Positions 41,751-56,700 of a DNA stretch of 64,000 nucleotides are shown here, in pieces. Both the position numbers and the translations under genes were made by a program. Every line of letters starts with the position of its first letter. The first letter of the stretch is position 1. This DNA comes from Epiperipatus broadwayi (lineage: Eukaryota > Onychophora > Udeonychophora > Euonychophora > Peripatidae), in contig JAQFVV010000013.1 in the NCBI GenBank assembly GCA_028023455.1, positions 8,646,411 through 8,710,410 of the forward strand, given 5' to 3'. Under the pieces are notes generated by a model. It saw only the letters and a program-made list of their open reading frames with translations. It was not told where the DNA came from and did not search any database.

Positions 41751-44700
41751 AAATGAGACATAAGAAATGTTTTGGTTTGGATTGTATTTCTGTAAAAATA
41801 TTAATTGAAAATGTTTCCATTCTTTTACCAATTTTATCTTTTTTATTTAATTCTTCTATTGATTCAGGTATATTTCCAGATTGTTTAAAATCTGCTGTTG
41901 TTACACCTATTTTTAAGAGTGGAGATAGGGAATGTTTGGAAAATTACAGGCCAATTTCTATTTTATCAACATTGTCTCAAATTTTGGAAATGTGTGTAAA
42001 AAACAGAATTGTTTTGTTTTTTCAAAAATATAATTTATTTTCAAACAATCAATTTGGGTTTTTGCCAAGAAGATCTACAGAACTGGCTTTATCTGAACAT
42101 GTTTCAGTCATCACTGAATCTTTAGAAAAAGGTTACAAATATTTATTTAGATTTGCGGAAAGCATTTGACTGTGTTCCACATGATATATTAATAATTAAG
42201 TTACACCATTGTGGCATAAGGAGTACTATGCTTGAATGGTTTAAATCTTATTTAAGTAATAGAAGCCAATTTGTAAAAATTAATAATTTTTTGAGTGATT
42301 CTGAAATAATTAGATATGGAGTTCCTCAAGGTTCAGTCCTGGGTCCATTGTTATTTACTGTTTATATTAATGATCTGCTTGATCTTTCTCTTCATTCTAA
42401 CATTTTTTGTTTTGCAGATGATACTGCATTGGTTACTTCAGCAGTTTCATATAGTTTACTTGAGAAACTTGTGAATGAAGATTTATTTAAAATTACACAA
42501 TGGATGAACAATAATAGATTACTGCTAAATATTAATAAGTGTAATTACATAATGTATTCTCTTAAAAATATTCCAGAAAAAGACTTGTTAATTCAATTGC
42601 CTTATGTTAATAAAACATCTTGTCAGAAAATTACCAGGACTTCAACAATTTTTTACCTTGGCTTGGTTTTGGATGAGTATTTACACTGGGATAAACATAT
42701 TCTTTGGCTTCAAGTAAAATTAAGAAAACTTAATTTTCTTTTTTATAGATTAAGAGATTGTTTGAATAAATCTGTCCTATTAAGTATATATAAACAAATT
42801 TTCTTAAGTAGACTTTCTTATGGTATAACATTATGGGGTGGCACTGCAGCATATTTTTTGAAGTCATTGCAAACACTACAAAATTTTACGTTAAGAATTA
42901 TTTTGTTTAAACCTTTGGATTTGCCAAGACTTTAATTATTTAAGTGTGCTGGAGTTTTAACTATTCATCAATTATTTTTAGTGAATATTTTGTGTTATTA
43001 TATTAAATACAAAAAAAATGAATAAAAATAATTCTTCATCAATAATGGTGACTAGATCAAGTGATTTTGATTTATTATTTGAACCAGTGTACTTTAAAAC
43101 TCATTGTAGATATCAGAAATGTTATCTTGGTCCAAGATTTTATAATATTTTTATAAGAAACATTGGATTTAATGTTAATGACCTATCAAGGAAAACTTTG
43201 AGAAAATTCATTATGAACTGGATTATAATTGATGATAATCAAAAACTTTTTATTTCTATTTAATTATTTTATTGTATATTAATGTTTTTTATTTTATTTG
43301 CACATGTATTTTTGTTAAGCTCCATGCATGATTTATTTATCACAAGGAGATTATATGTTTAATAAATTAAATTAAATTAAATTATTATTATTATTATTAT
43401 TATTATGATGATGATGATGATTCTAATTATAATATGGACTTTTTTAATCAAGTATTTAATGATCTAATTGATTTTTATATACCAAAAAAACGTGACTCTC
43501 ACAATTTTTATTTCCCTTTTTGGTTCTCAGATAAACTTAAAAAAATTATTAGAAGGAAATTGTATCATCATAAGCAGTACATTAAAACATGAAATATACT
43601 TTTTTACAATAATTTTATTAATTATAGAAGATTGGTTAAAGTTGTTCAGAAAATTGATTTCAAAACTATATTAAAAATATGGAGCTCAATTTGTCAGATA
43701 ATCCTAAAGAATTTTGGTCTTTTATTAAAACTTCTGGCATTACCAAAAGAAAATCTCAAATGGATTATAATTCATCTTTATGTGCTGATGACTTTTCAGT
43801 TCACTTTTCTGAATTATTTGGTAATTCTGAACTGTCTGGGTCTAATTTGATCAAGGGATGTTTTAATGATAGCATTTCTATCGATTGTTTCAACAATAAT
43901 GATATTATATCAGCTGTCAAAGAACTCAAAACACATTCAAGTATAGGTTATGACAATATACCTTCTTTCATTTATAAAGGTTGTGTAGAATATATTGCTG
44001 CTCCTTTATGTTATATTTTTAATTGTTCCATTAAAAATTGTATTTTTCCTAACTCTCTAAAACTTGCCAAAGTTATACCTATTTTTAAAAATGGTTCAAA
44101 AGATAATGTTAATAATTATAGACCAATTTCTGTGCTTCATACAGTTGCACGCATATTTGAAAGATGTGTTTATAAAAAAAATTGTTAATGACATAAATAA
44201 GATTTTGGTTCCTGTGCAACATGGTTTTTTACCTGGAAGATCAACTGAAACTAATTTTTTAACAATAACTGATCACATTGCTAATGCCTTTGAGAATTAA
44301 TGTTGTTTAAATGTTGTTTATTTTGATTTATCCAAGGCATTTGATAAAGTGGATCATTCCAGGTTGCTTTTCAAAATGTATAAATTAGGTTTTTCCTATA
44401 ATTTGGTTGCATGGTTTGAATCTTTTATTAAGAAGAGAACAGCTTATGTAAAGTTTAAGAATAATTCTTCTAATCCATATTATTGTAATATAGGAGTACC
44501 TCAGGGCAGTATTCTTGCACCATTATTGTTTAACGTTTATATTGATGATTTGGGAGAGAGTTTAGAATTTTCACATATTTTATGTTATGCAGATGATTGT
44601 AAAATTTTTAGGAATATAAACTCAATTAATGATTGCATATTATTACAAAAAGATATCAATAATTTTGTGAAATGGTGTAGAGATAATAAAATGGATATTA

Positions 44701-45476
44701 ATATGGAAAAGTGTTCAACAGTTTCTTATTCCAAAAAATCTGAAATGATAATTTGTCCTTATTATATTGAAGATCATAATATAAAATTTGTTGATATTCA
44801 GAAAGACCTTGGAATTATTTTTGCAAACAATGGATCATTTCATCATCATATTGAAAATGTAGTAAATAAGGCTTTTAAAATTATGGGTGCAATTTTAAGG
44901 CATGGTAGACAAGTTAGTAGTTTTACAAAATATAAATTATTTCTCTCTTTGGTTTTGCCAATTTTAGAATATGGATCTGTTGTTTGGAATCCCAGTTCCA
45001 AACGAGATATTATTAAAATTCAATTGGTTTATGACAAATTTTCTAAGTACATTAAATTAAAAGACCATTATCTATCCCTATCCATTAGAAGAAAAATGAG
45101 AGATCTTAAAATTTTATATAACCTTGTGAATCAAAAAATTATATTAACTAACAAAATTTCAAATATTGATTTTAATAATTGTTTACATAAAACACGTACA
45201 TTTACTTTATTTTATATTAAGGTTTGTCGCTCTAACATATTAAAATTTTCACCTTTGTTTCGTTTGCCTAATACCTATAATCATGATTTTATTAATGAAA
45301 ATATTTTTTCTTTAGACTTTAAAAAATTTGTTACTTATCTTATAAAAAAGTATGGCATATAATTATATTATTTTCATCATTTTTACTCATTTATGTATAT
45401 TATTGTATAGTTATTATAGTGCAATTCTGTAATTGGCTTAATGCTGTAGTTTTGTACGGTAAATAAATTGAATTGA

Positions 45477-45551
<75 letters not shown>

Positions 45552-46752
45552 TTACTGTGTCAAAGCATCGGCCGGGAAGCAAACCTGGGGCCAACTGCTT
45601 GTAAAGCAGCTGTGCTAAACCCTGGCCACCAATGCTTGACTTCATTCCATTATTTCTAAACAAATATTTCTCATTTTTTATTAGTTATTCGATCTCACCC
45701 CAACCGAATGTAATTTTTATATTCCTTCATACTCTTCTAATAATAACATATACTTTACATTATTTAGGTATATAAAAAACAGAGTAACAACAACAACAAA
45801 AAAAGACCCATCATATTATATTTTTTTATTGATTCTAATTATGGAAAGTCTATCCCTTCTTCATTTTCAATTTCCAATTTTGGATTAAACACAATAAATA
45901 AACAAATAAGTTTTTGTTATATATTGTAGTAATCAAAATAGAGATTGTGATTTATTGATTGATGATTAAAAAGTTATAAATAAATATCTTTTTAAAAAAT
46001 GCAAGATATACAAACATTTACCATAGTGTTCTGATATCAGAGTTAATTGATATCAACAATATTTAATTTACAAATCAGTGAAGGTTGAACATCATTACAA
46101 CAGTGAAGCAGATCAAAGTAAATAATTTTAAAATAAGTTTATTTAATATTGTAAAAAGAAATTATTTCACACTCAGCTGCCTACTATATATATACAATTT
46201 TAATGCATAAATCAGCGCATAACAGCAGAGCTTCTTCAAATTAAATCACAATTTATTATAAACTTAATATAAATTATAATACATAATAAATAATGCCCGA
46301 GCGCTTTCAAGAGAACTTAGCTCTCATAATCATGGGTAACAAAGAGTAAGCGTAACAAGGTTGCTATGTGTAAATATATGCAGATATATGTAAATTAATA
46401 TTATATATAAATACTTGTGTATGTGTGGATTTTAAGGAAATTGAGGATTATTGCATTTATTATTTTTATCATTTTTATTATGCAAAAAACTACCATTCCT
46501 ATAAATCATTTAGAGAATGCCTTTAGGTGAATGCTAATTAAATTATAACAATTTGCAAGCATTTATCATTTCACATCTTCTGTCATGCATCAAAATGACA
46601 AGGTAGGGCTTTGTTGATTATAAACAAATGTTAAATATTCGTTGGTAGATGTTCAATTGCTTTGAGATATATGCCTATTACCATACTTATTATTAATATT
46701 TATTTACACCAATCCAAAACGTAAAATCATTTCCATTCCATTATATTAAAAA

Positions 46753-47177
<425 letters not shown>

Positions 47178-47298
47178 CCTACCTACCTACCTACCTATCT
47201 ACCTACCTACCTACCCATCCATCCATCCATCCATCCATCCATCCATCCACCCATCCACCCACCCATCCATCCATCCACCCATCTATCTACCTATCTAC

Positions 47299-47429
<131 letters not shown>

Positions 47430-47616
47430 GATTCAAGAATTTGTCCATAGCTCTATTTATTTAATCTTTCAGTTATCTGTATATCAATATACACTTATCT
47501 ATTTAGCCATTACTTCATATATTCATACATCTGGTTATTACTTTCTAACTATTTATCCATTAAACATTAGATTTGACTGGGGTTTTTTTTTTGCATTTTA
47601 TCAGTCTATCCATCAT

Positions 47617-47724
<108 letters not shown>

Positions 47725-50700
47725 AATTTTAGGAGCCAATAAAATGTTTCTATCACTATCTTTATTAAATTTAGTTAACAACCGAATCTCCTTTATATCA
47801 CCATTCATGTGTTATTGGATAAAAATTACATTATTACATATATAAAATAAATAAGTAATCAAATAGCTTTATTGCTTGAATATTCATACAATGTTTTAGT
47901 GCTGAAAGTGCTAGCATTGTAATCGATTATAAGATCTATGCTTCAGAGTCTGACATCTATCACTTCACTAATATATGTCAATTTAAGAAAACCAGAAAAT
48001 AAGGGTACTATAATGAAGTAATAGTACTTTATCTATATTGATAGTTAATGAACACAATGTTCTCTAGAATCCCAGTCTTAAAGCTATATCATAAATGTTG
48101 ATGAATTCTTTATATTACCTTATACCTTATTACTCAAACAATAATTCTTCTTTCTTTTAACATTAAATTTTGTTATTCAGTATAAAATATCTGCTTTTCA
48201 TAACTAATTTTGCAATATGTAAAACTTTATTAATTAATATCTGAAGTTTTAATCATTTAGCAATATTTTTTAGAGAAGGTATTTAAAGAATTTTAAACAA
48301 TTGAAATGTCAGATATTACTTAATAAAATTTTATTCCATGAAAAAAAGCAAATATACACTGTTAACAAATATGATAGGAGAATAGATATAAGCATTAATA
48401 AAGAATGTTATTAAAGATGAAAGTAGATTCTAATATAATATCAATACAATATGAAGATAATTATGATAAACTAAAAGAAATAAATTGTTTTTTAAAACAA
48501 AATCAAAAAGTTTAGAGATAAAATCCACAAATTACTGCTCAAATTTCCAGTTGTATATAAGCAATGGTGGTTGGTCCATAAGCACTATGATACTGCAGCA
48601 TCCTCCAGAAAAAAATAATTATTAAATTTGTCCTTGAAAATAATAATAATTTAACAAACATTGAATATTTTATATAATTATTATGTAAATATAACTAAAT
48701 AACCATTTTTAAAAAAATATATTTTAAGCGATGCTCGACATTCTATCCATGATGCTGCTAATTCAGAAATGTCATATTCAGTGAATTTCAGCAATTTCTA
48801 TTAAGATTTTTTTGGTTTCATCAGTGTGCATAACTACTGTCACTGGATCTGCTCATGCCATAGTGTCAATATAGTTATTTGAGCATAATATATTTATCTA
48901 TTCTGGTTTCTCTTCAAAGTGAATAAATATTCATTTTTATTTAGGATGAGTAATAAAATATTCTGTTTTTTTCTTGTAAATTAACACTTATAAATTAATA
49001 TAAAAATATTTATTACAGAATAATATAACAAAATAATAAAAAATATATTAAATATTTATGTGTTGAATATATATATATAAATTATATTTTTCCAATTGTC
49101 ATTACATGAAAAATTGAAATAAAAAGTAAATTTCAATCTATTCCATATATTTATTTGTCAAACAGTAGTTAGTAAAAATAAAAAAGTACATTAAATCTTT
49201 AACAATGATTGGTATAAAAAAATAAAATGTTTGTATGGTTGTGAAATTAGAAATACTCTGCTCTGTTTTCCTTGTGTACTTTTTGGCAGCACTACTGTAA
49301 TAAAGAACTCCTGTTAAAAATCTCACAGGCCACAACTGTATTTGGGTATTATTTTTTTTCCTAAAGCTACATTGGGTACCTAAGTGGAAGAGTACTATGA
49401 TTAGAAGTTAAAACTTAATTATTGCAGAAAGTAGTTTCCTATCATCTTAATATAATTTGTTTTAGACTTTTGAATTTAGAGTTATATCATAAACTTTAAT
49501 GAATCCACATAAACTTATAGCTTTGCTATGTAAAATTTTTTTTTTCTTTAAAAAAAAAAATCCATAAATGTTACTTCCAAATTTAACTAGCAAACCCTAA
49601 TTTTAACTTCACGATATCACAACTATTGGCCAGCACAATACTCAGGACACTATTTCTCATTGTGCATGTATTTCACAAATGACTTTCACTCATTGAGTTA
49701 GAAGTATCAAACACTTAAATCTCCATGCCTGTGTTGTCAGTTGAATAATTTTTACATTACATCACACTTGCCCAAGATAGAGACTAGAGTTTATTCACTT
49801 TTACCACTTTGTGAAAGAGTGATTAATCACTGAATGAATGCCTTGATTTGCTGTATTTTATTGTAAAAATATATTTAGACTATTTTAATAGCAACATCTG
49901 GCCAATATTTATTTTTGTTATATTATTTTTTTCACAATAAAGATGTATATTTAAGTAGTCAAAACATATTACAATCAACACAATGTAATTGTACATAAAT
50001 AATCCACATTTATCTGAAAGTTTGTGCTGATGGCATTTTACTTCTAATTACATGTTAAACTATTTCCATAATCTAGAATTGTTAAATGTCTCTAGAAAAT
50101 TTGAAGAAGTAGCATACAGACTAGTATGTAACATAACCTTTCAAATGGTAATATTCTCCTCTCCTTTTCAGGGTAGCTGGCCCAGCCAGGTTTGGTTTCC
50201 ATTGTTATATCGTCACTCACCAGGCCAGAAAATCAGAAGAAAAAAGAAAATTAATACCCATTGAAAAGTTGTAATATCTTTTAACCTGTATGATATTATT
50301 AATAGTTGAATGTATTTAAAAAGTTTAAATAAACTTTGAATTTTTCTAAAAACATAACAAAAATATATAATCCATATTAAATTCTCTGCATAATATTTTA
50401 CTTAGATATTTATTATTCAAACTTCTTGCATTTGAACCAATGTTCAAACTTATAATAAAAATGATAGCTTCATTTTCTACTTATATGTTCTTTATATGTT
50501 TTAATAATAGTCAGATCTCAAGATGACTGTAATCCTTTTTAATCATCATAATTTCCCAAATACAGAATATATTAATTTGTTAAATTGTTCTACCCATTCT
50601 CAATTTCTCTACTACTTACAATAATTTTGGTGATATTACAATATTATTATTTTTCAAAATTTCTAGCTAATCCTAATGGATATTAATTACCAAAAGGATA

Positions 50701-53700
50701 GTTTTCAGCCATTTTGATAATGCCAAATGTAACAATAAAATAATGTAATTACAGTTGTTTATCAAATGATTAGGGAATGATAATAAAAACATACAAAATG
50801 TATAGTCTAAATCGATTAAATTAATTTGATCCATTTTAAATCCCAAGATATATTTTTCTAACTTTAAAATCAAAATAAATTCATTTTCATTTGGTAGTTT
50901 CCAATATTAACATCTTCAAAAATAAATCCACATATACTCTACTTATCAAAATATAGCGCCGTTCATTTTATACACAGTTTTGTTAAAAAATTACCATATA
51001 ACAAATACCTTTCTCTAATAAATATATAAATAGCAAATTATATATTAATTAGAAGATTTTCACGGCAAATACTCATAATATAATTGATATTATTAACCTT
51101 ATAAAATTCAGCTACAATGTAATTAAAAATCAATTCCATTAAAACTTGCGATTTCAAAGTGACATCATGTCATTTAATATTAGTATTCTGTCCAACTTAC
51201 TTTTAAACCAAAAGCAAAAACACTTAGTTTAATACTCTAAATATTAAAAAAGTTGCAACCAAACATTCATTCTTTATATATATGTAAAAAATTATAGAGT
51301 ATAATTCGCTAAATATTTTTCACATGTACACAAATCTCTTCCATAAAATTGTACACACATATATTACTTAAAAAGATATATATATACATGAATAAAAGAG
51401 TACTATATATGCATTTTTATCATTCCTTTGTAAAAAGTCTTTGTTTCCTTCCTCTATCTGAGGGAGTTTTTAGTTATTTCCTTGTCTGTCAAAATCTGTG
51501 CAACTTTCAATTGTTTGTGAGGCATCGGTGTACAGATCATTTTCATGTACTTCTCATAACAAGAACAGATGGACATTTGAACCTCAACTAGATAAAAACT
51601 TTATTCCCACAAGCTTCTTGAGATATCTTTCATGAAAACTTAGTAGAGAACTCAGACTTTTCATATTTTTAAAATACCACTTTCTGCACTAACCATAAAA
51701 ATATTAAGTTTACCCACATACTAAAATAATGACACTATGATGAAAAAAATCCTTGTTTTTATATAACATATGTATTTTTAATTTTCCTGGCCTCATTGCT
51801 TTTTAATTCTTGAAATCATTGTACTTTCTATTCTGTAAAAGTTATACTTCTTATAAAAGGGATTATTTTCTCTGCACTGAATGAAATTTAGTCCAACAAA
51901 GGTCTGTTATTATATCTTTTGTATATTTTCACCTGCATTTATTACGCTTTTGGCTCTTTTATTAGGATGCCATATTCTTTTTATCTTTTACTTGGATCTT
52001 TAATTAATATCATCATATTATCTTTTTTACTTTCTATTGTAGTATCATTCAATGTTTCATTTTTTATATAGTATTATCCTCATATATTTAGGTTAGTTTA
52101 AGATCTATTTATCATCAGCCTCTCTTGCCATTGAACATCTTTCTGCACAGAGGGTGACCATTCAATGTGTTCATGCACTGAAATTTTCTTCTTTTAATAA
52201 TATGCACAGTAATTAATAATTTTAATATTTTCTTGTCATTTTTTTCTATAAATTTTTATTTATATTTCTATCTTTTTGTTTTCCTTCTGGAATTAGAAAA
52301 GCCATGCTCATTTATTAATGGCTGCTAATAATGATTTTGTTTCAAAACTAGAGTGGGGCAATTAAAAAAGATTAACAAATATTGAAATTACAGACTCAGT
52401 ACATTAAAAGAAAGAGCTAATTGGTTGTATCAAACTTTAGTATGTTACTTCCAAGTCATTAAATTTCATTACATTTTCAATTTTTTTTAGTTTTATCTAT
52501 ATATTATTTCAACTCCACATTACAACCATTCACCACTATAAAATTCAGACTGCCCTCTTTCATTATGTATGCATTGTGTGTACAGTTTTAGACTCTTCAG
52601 GTAAGTTACAAAAACATAAAACTAGTTTTATCTTGTACAAGTAATCTGATGATAGTGTGGACATGGAGATGATATAAATAATGAGAACTGTTTGTGAAAT
52701 ACATGCACAATGAGAGAAAGTAATCTGGATTTCTGTGACAATAGATAACTATGATGAAGTGGAGTTTGAGATGAGATTGGCACTGATAAAGATTTTAAAA
52801 ATTAAATATTAATTTCAATAATATAAAAGTAAGGATGCCTGCTGGAACAATATTCGAAAAAACAATATTATTTATTTATGAATTCTCATTAGCCACAAGC
52901 TAATCTGGTAATATAACACACTGCCATCTCATGTCCATTATTTACTCATATTTCCAAAAGATAGTTCTAGTTAATACAAATGTTAAATATAGGCTGTGAC
53001 AGCCATATCATGCTTTGTTTGGTCTATGAGAAATAAAATGATGGAGAAGATGAAACAAGATATTTAATGAATGATATACTAAATAAAATATAATATAAAT
53101 TCTCTGCTTACTTTTAACATAAAAAACTGTAAAAATTTATCATTGAAATGTAAAATTTAAAGGTAATACTAATATTGCTTCATATGTGGAAAAATTCTTG
53201 AAAACGTTAAATATATTTTTAATGAATATGTTAATATAAAGTTTGTCTTTGATAAGAAAGCTCCGTATTTCAAATGCATTAAGGTTACATTCAAAGTTTT
53301 TAATATTTTCTCCATATACTAAACATGTTAGTATTATTTTTAATTAATTCTTAACATAAACATTCAGAAGAAGTTTTCTTCACCCTATAAAATAATTTAC
53401 TATAAATTTGAATAATGGAAACCAGACAGTACAACTATTAATTTCATATTCTATATTTTTAGTTCAGTTTAGCATATTACTTCCAGCTTTGAAATGAATC
53501 TAAAGTCCTCATTAACCTGGTAATGTAGACATAATACTACTACTATATATAGTACTTACTAATTATGCTATCTTACAGTCGATAACTCTGAAATAGAATG
53601 AAAAGAACTGATTTTGAAAACTAATATTTTTCTAATAAGTTACTTTGGAAACATTTAAAATAAATTAAGAGATCAGAAAAAAAAATAGAGTTCATGTGAT

Positions 53701-56700
53701 TTTTATTCTTCAAATGATGCAGGTTTTAAATTAATATGTAAATAAAATCATAAAAAAAATTTATTATGGTTGTGTAGAATAGCGTTTCTCAACCTTTTTG
53801 CCGCATGACCCAATAGACTTCATTGAAATAGTTCTGCGACCCAAATGTTTATTACATAAATTATAATATAAAATAAAAGAGATATTACTGTATATATATA
53901 TATTCGTATCAATTTGATAATATTTATAATAAACAAATAATTTGTAAGTAATAAGTTGAGTTAAAGTTAAACTACATATTTTTAATTTAAAACCTCAACA
54001 CATTTTGTTAATTACCAAAAAAAAAGTGTTTTCTTTCAAATAAGGTTTTATTTTTACTGTATACGAAATAAAAGCAAAAATTACAAAAATAAATTATACA
54101 GAATTTTATTTAAGTTACGTATGAAAAAATAAAAAAATAGTCTACTTTAACGTATCAGTTCGATTTCAATATTGTTTGAAGTTACTGTAAAAAATTTGTA
54201 AAACTGCAGTAGTAACATATTTAAATAAAATTTGCTATTAAATATTATAAATTAATTTTAATTATATTTATTACAAACATATTTAAATTATGAACATACA
54301 ATGCAAAATAATTATTTAATGGCTGTTTTGTTGTTGCTTCTTTTCAATTAATTTATCAATTCTTGCTCCAATAGAATTAGTTAAAGCTAATCTCATTGTT
54401 GAACTAACATTAATTTTCCATCACTGGCGCTGATTGACGCTTTGGCTACATTAATTTTAGTTGCATTTTTGGTTGCAATTTTTTGAACAATTACATTTTG
54501 AAAATAATCGCGAAATTTAACATTATGGTTATGTAAGTTCAAATTTACAATTGAATTTGAGCAAACTACACAAAACATAGGTAGTATTACTTACTAATTT
54601 TTTTTATTAATACTAATATTTTCTTAAAATGTATTTATGTTTTTATTTCTTGGTGCATATTCGCAGCCCATTAAAAATTTAATGGACCCAATATTGGGTC
54701 GCGACCCCAAGGTTGAGAAATGCTGGTGTAGAACATAAACTATAAAAAGAAGCTCAGCTCAATAAAATGAATGATGGAAGAACAATTTACATTTAATGGC
54801 AGTGCCATTATTTCTAGATGACTGCAACAGTGAAAATTTTGAATTCTCAACTAGAACAAATACGCTAAAAGAGATACTAGTGCTAATACCTAGTACCAGT
54901 TAACTGTCACAATTTCTCTGAAAGGTTTCTTGTAAAAGCATTAGATACAAAATTTCAATTTTGTTTTTAATTTTGCTATCAGAAAACAATGTGTAATTAT
55001 AAAGCCATATACATTTAATTGAAAAATAATTGCAGTGATTCTGGTTTACAGGTAATGTATGACTCTGAAGATTGGCAATATTGTTCATGAAAATGTGATT
55101 TTATATATTCAAATCAGCAATTTGTACTTCTGCTTTTGTTTTTTTACATTCAGTGTTTATTTCTTTCTTCAACTACTTTTTTAAATAAATAATACCTCAC
55201 ATTCACTTTCACTTTTTAACATAAATGTAATTACAATTGTATACAGATGCTATAAAAATAAATGCTGATTTATTCAGTGTTTATATTTATTAATATGCTA
55301 ATTTTAATTCAATCTACAAGTCATCACCAAAAGCATTGAACAAACTGTTTTATAAATGGCAGAGATACTTAGAACTATTAGGTGAAAGATGTCAAATGAT
55401 CTTACCTTTGAAGTTTTCTATAATCAGTAGTAGCATACTTTTTCTAATATTTCAAAAGATGCTATCACCAATATACATGTTGAAATAAATTAAAAAACTT
55501 CTGTTACATTTGTAGAAAGATAATAATTGCAAATCGTAGTGAAATAATTTCACCCTCAATAAAAATGATCCTGCAACACTATTTTAGATGTGACATTAGA
55601 TAGCAAAAAAGATGCTGCCATATAACTGCTGTACAAGGTGCTTTATGAAATTAATAAATTGATGAAAAAAAAATCCTCCAATATATTTATGGTGTTCATA
55701 ATAATGAGCCAACTTAATAACCATTTCACTTATTACTTCCATTTGACTGATTTCCAGGGTTTTGCAAACAGAAATTTTAGGAGTCATCACAAATAAGGAA
55801 ATTAATAATGTAAATAAACAATACAGATAATGGAAGAAATGTAAAACAAATAATCCTCATATCAGGGCAGAAGTCATTCAATTCTATATTTTACAAAGCA
55901 TGAATATTTAAATGATTTAGTCCATGATCTAGGTCTCAATAAATAAAATTCTTAAATCTACCAGATTACAGGATGAAATCTCTATCCCAGTAGAAACATC
56001 ACTTTCTATAGGTATAAAGCATATGATTTTATTTATTTTGTATTAATTTTCTGTATTAATGTTACCAAATCAATGAAGACTCTGGCATTCACATACAATG
56101 CAAAAAAGACAGAAGACTTTATAGATGTATAGAAAATCAACTTAAAGGCATTTTTCTATATATTGTTTATACTAGTTTAGCATAGAATTATATATAAAGC
56201 TTTATTAAAATTAAGTCATGTGACATCTGATTTGATTTTTTTTATCATAGAATTATATAAAAATCTCAAAAGTATTCTCCAATCAATCATAGGCATTGGG
56301 GATGCAATAAGATTATACAAAATATTCTAGTTTCCTTTGTGAATGGAATAGCATTGATAGAAATTCCCATTATCTAAGGAAAAAGTGGCCTGTACAGCAA
56401 AGTTTTGTAGCCCTTATAAATATATTTCTTCCACTTTACATAAAATTTGTATTTACTAAACAATTTGTAATGGCTATGGATAAAACTGAAGAGGATTTGT
56501 TCATCTTCAACAATTTTTTTTAGCTTTCAGCAGCAAAAATAAAAGGTATATATGGGCCTCAAATTAGAGAGTTTAAATGAGACCAGAATTTGGTGCATGC
56601 CTATCAGTAAAAGAAAGAGAGACATGGAAAGTTTTCAAAAATGTAACTGACAATTTTCTAAAAAAAAAAAAAAAAAAGATGAACTCATAATTGAAAAGAG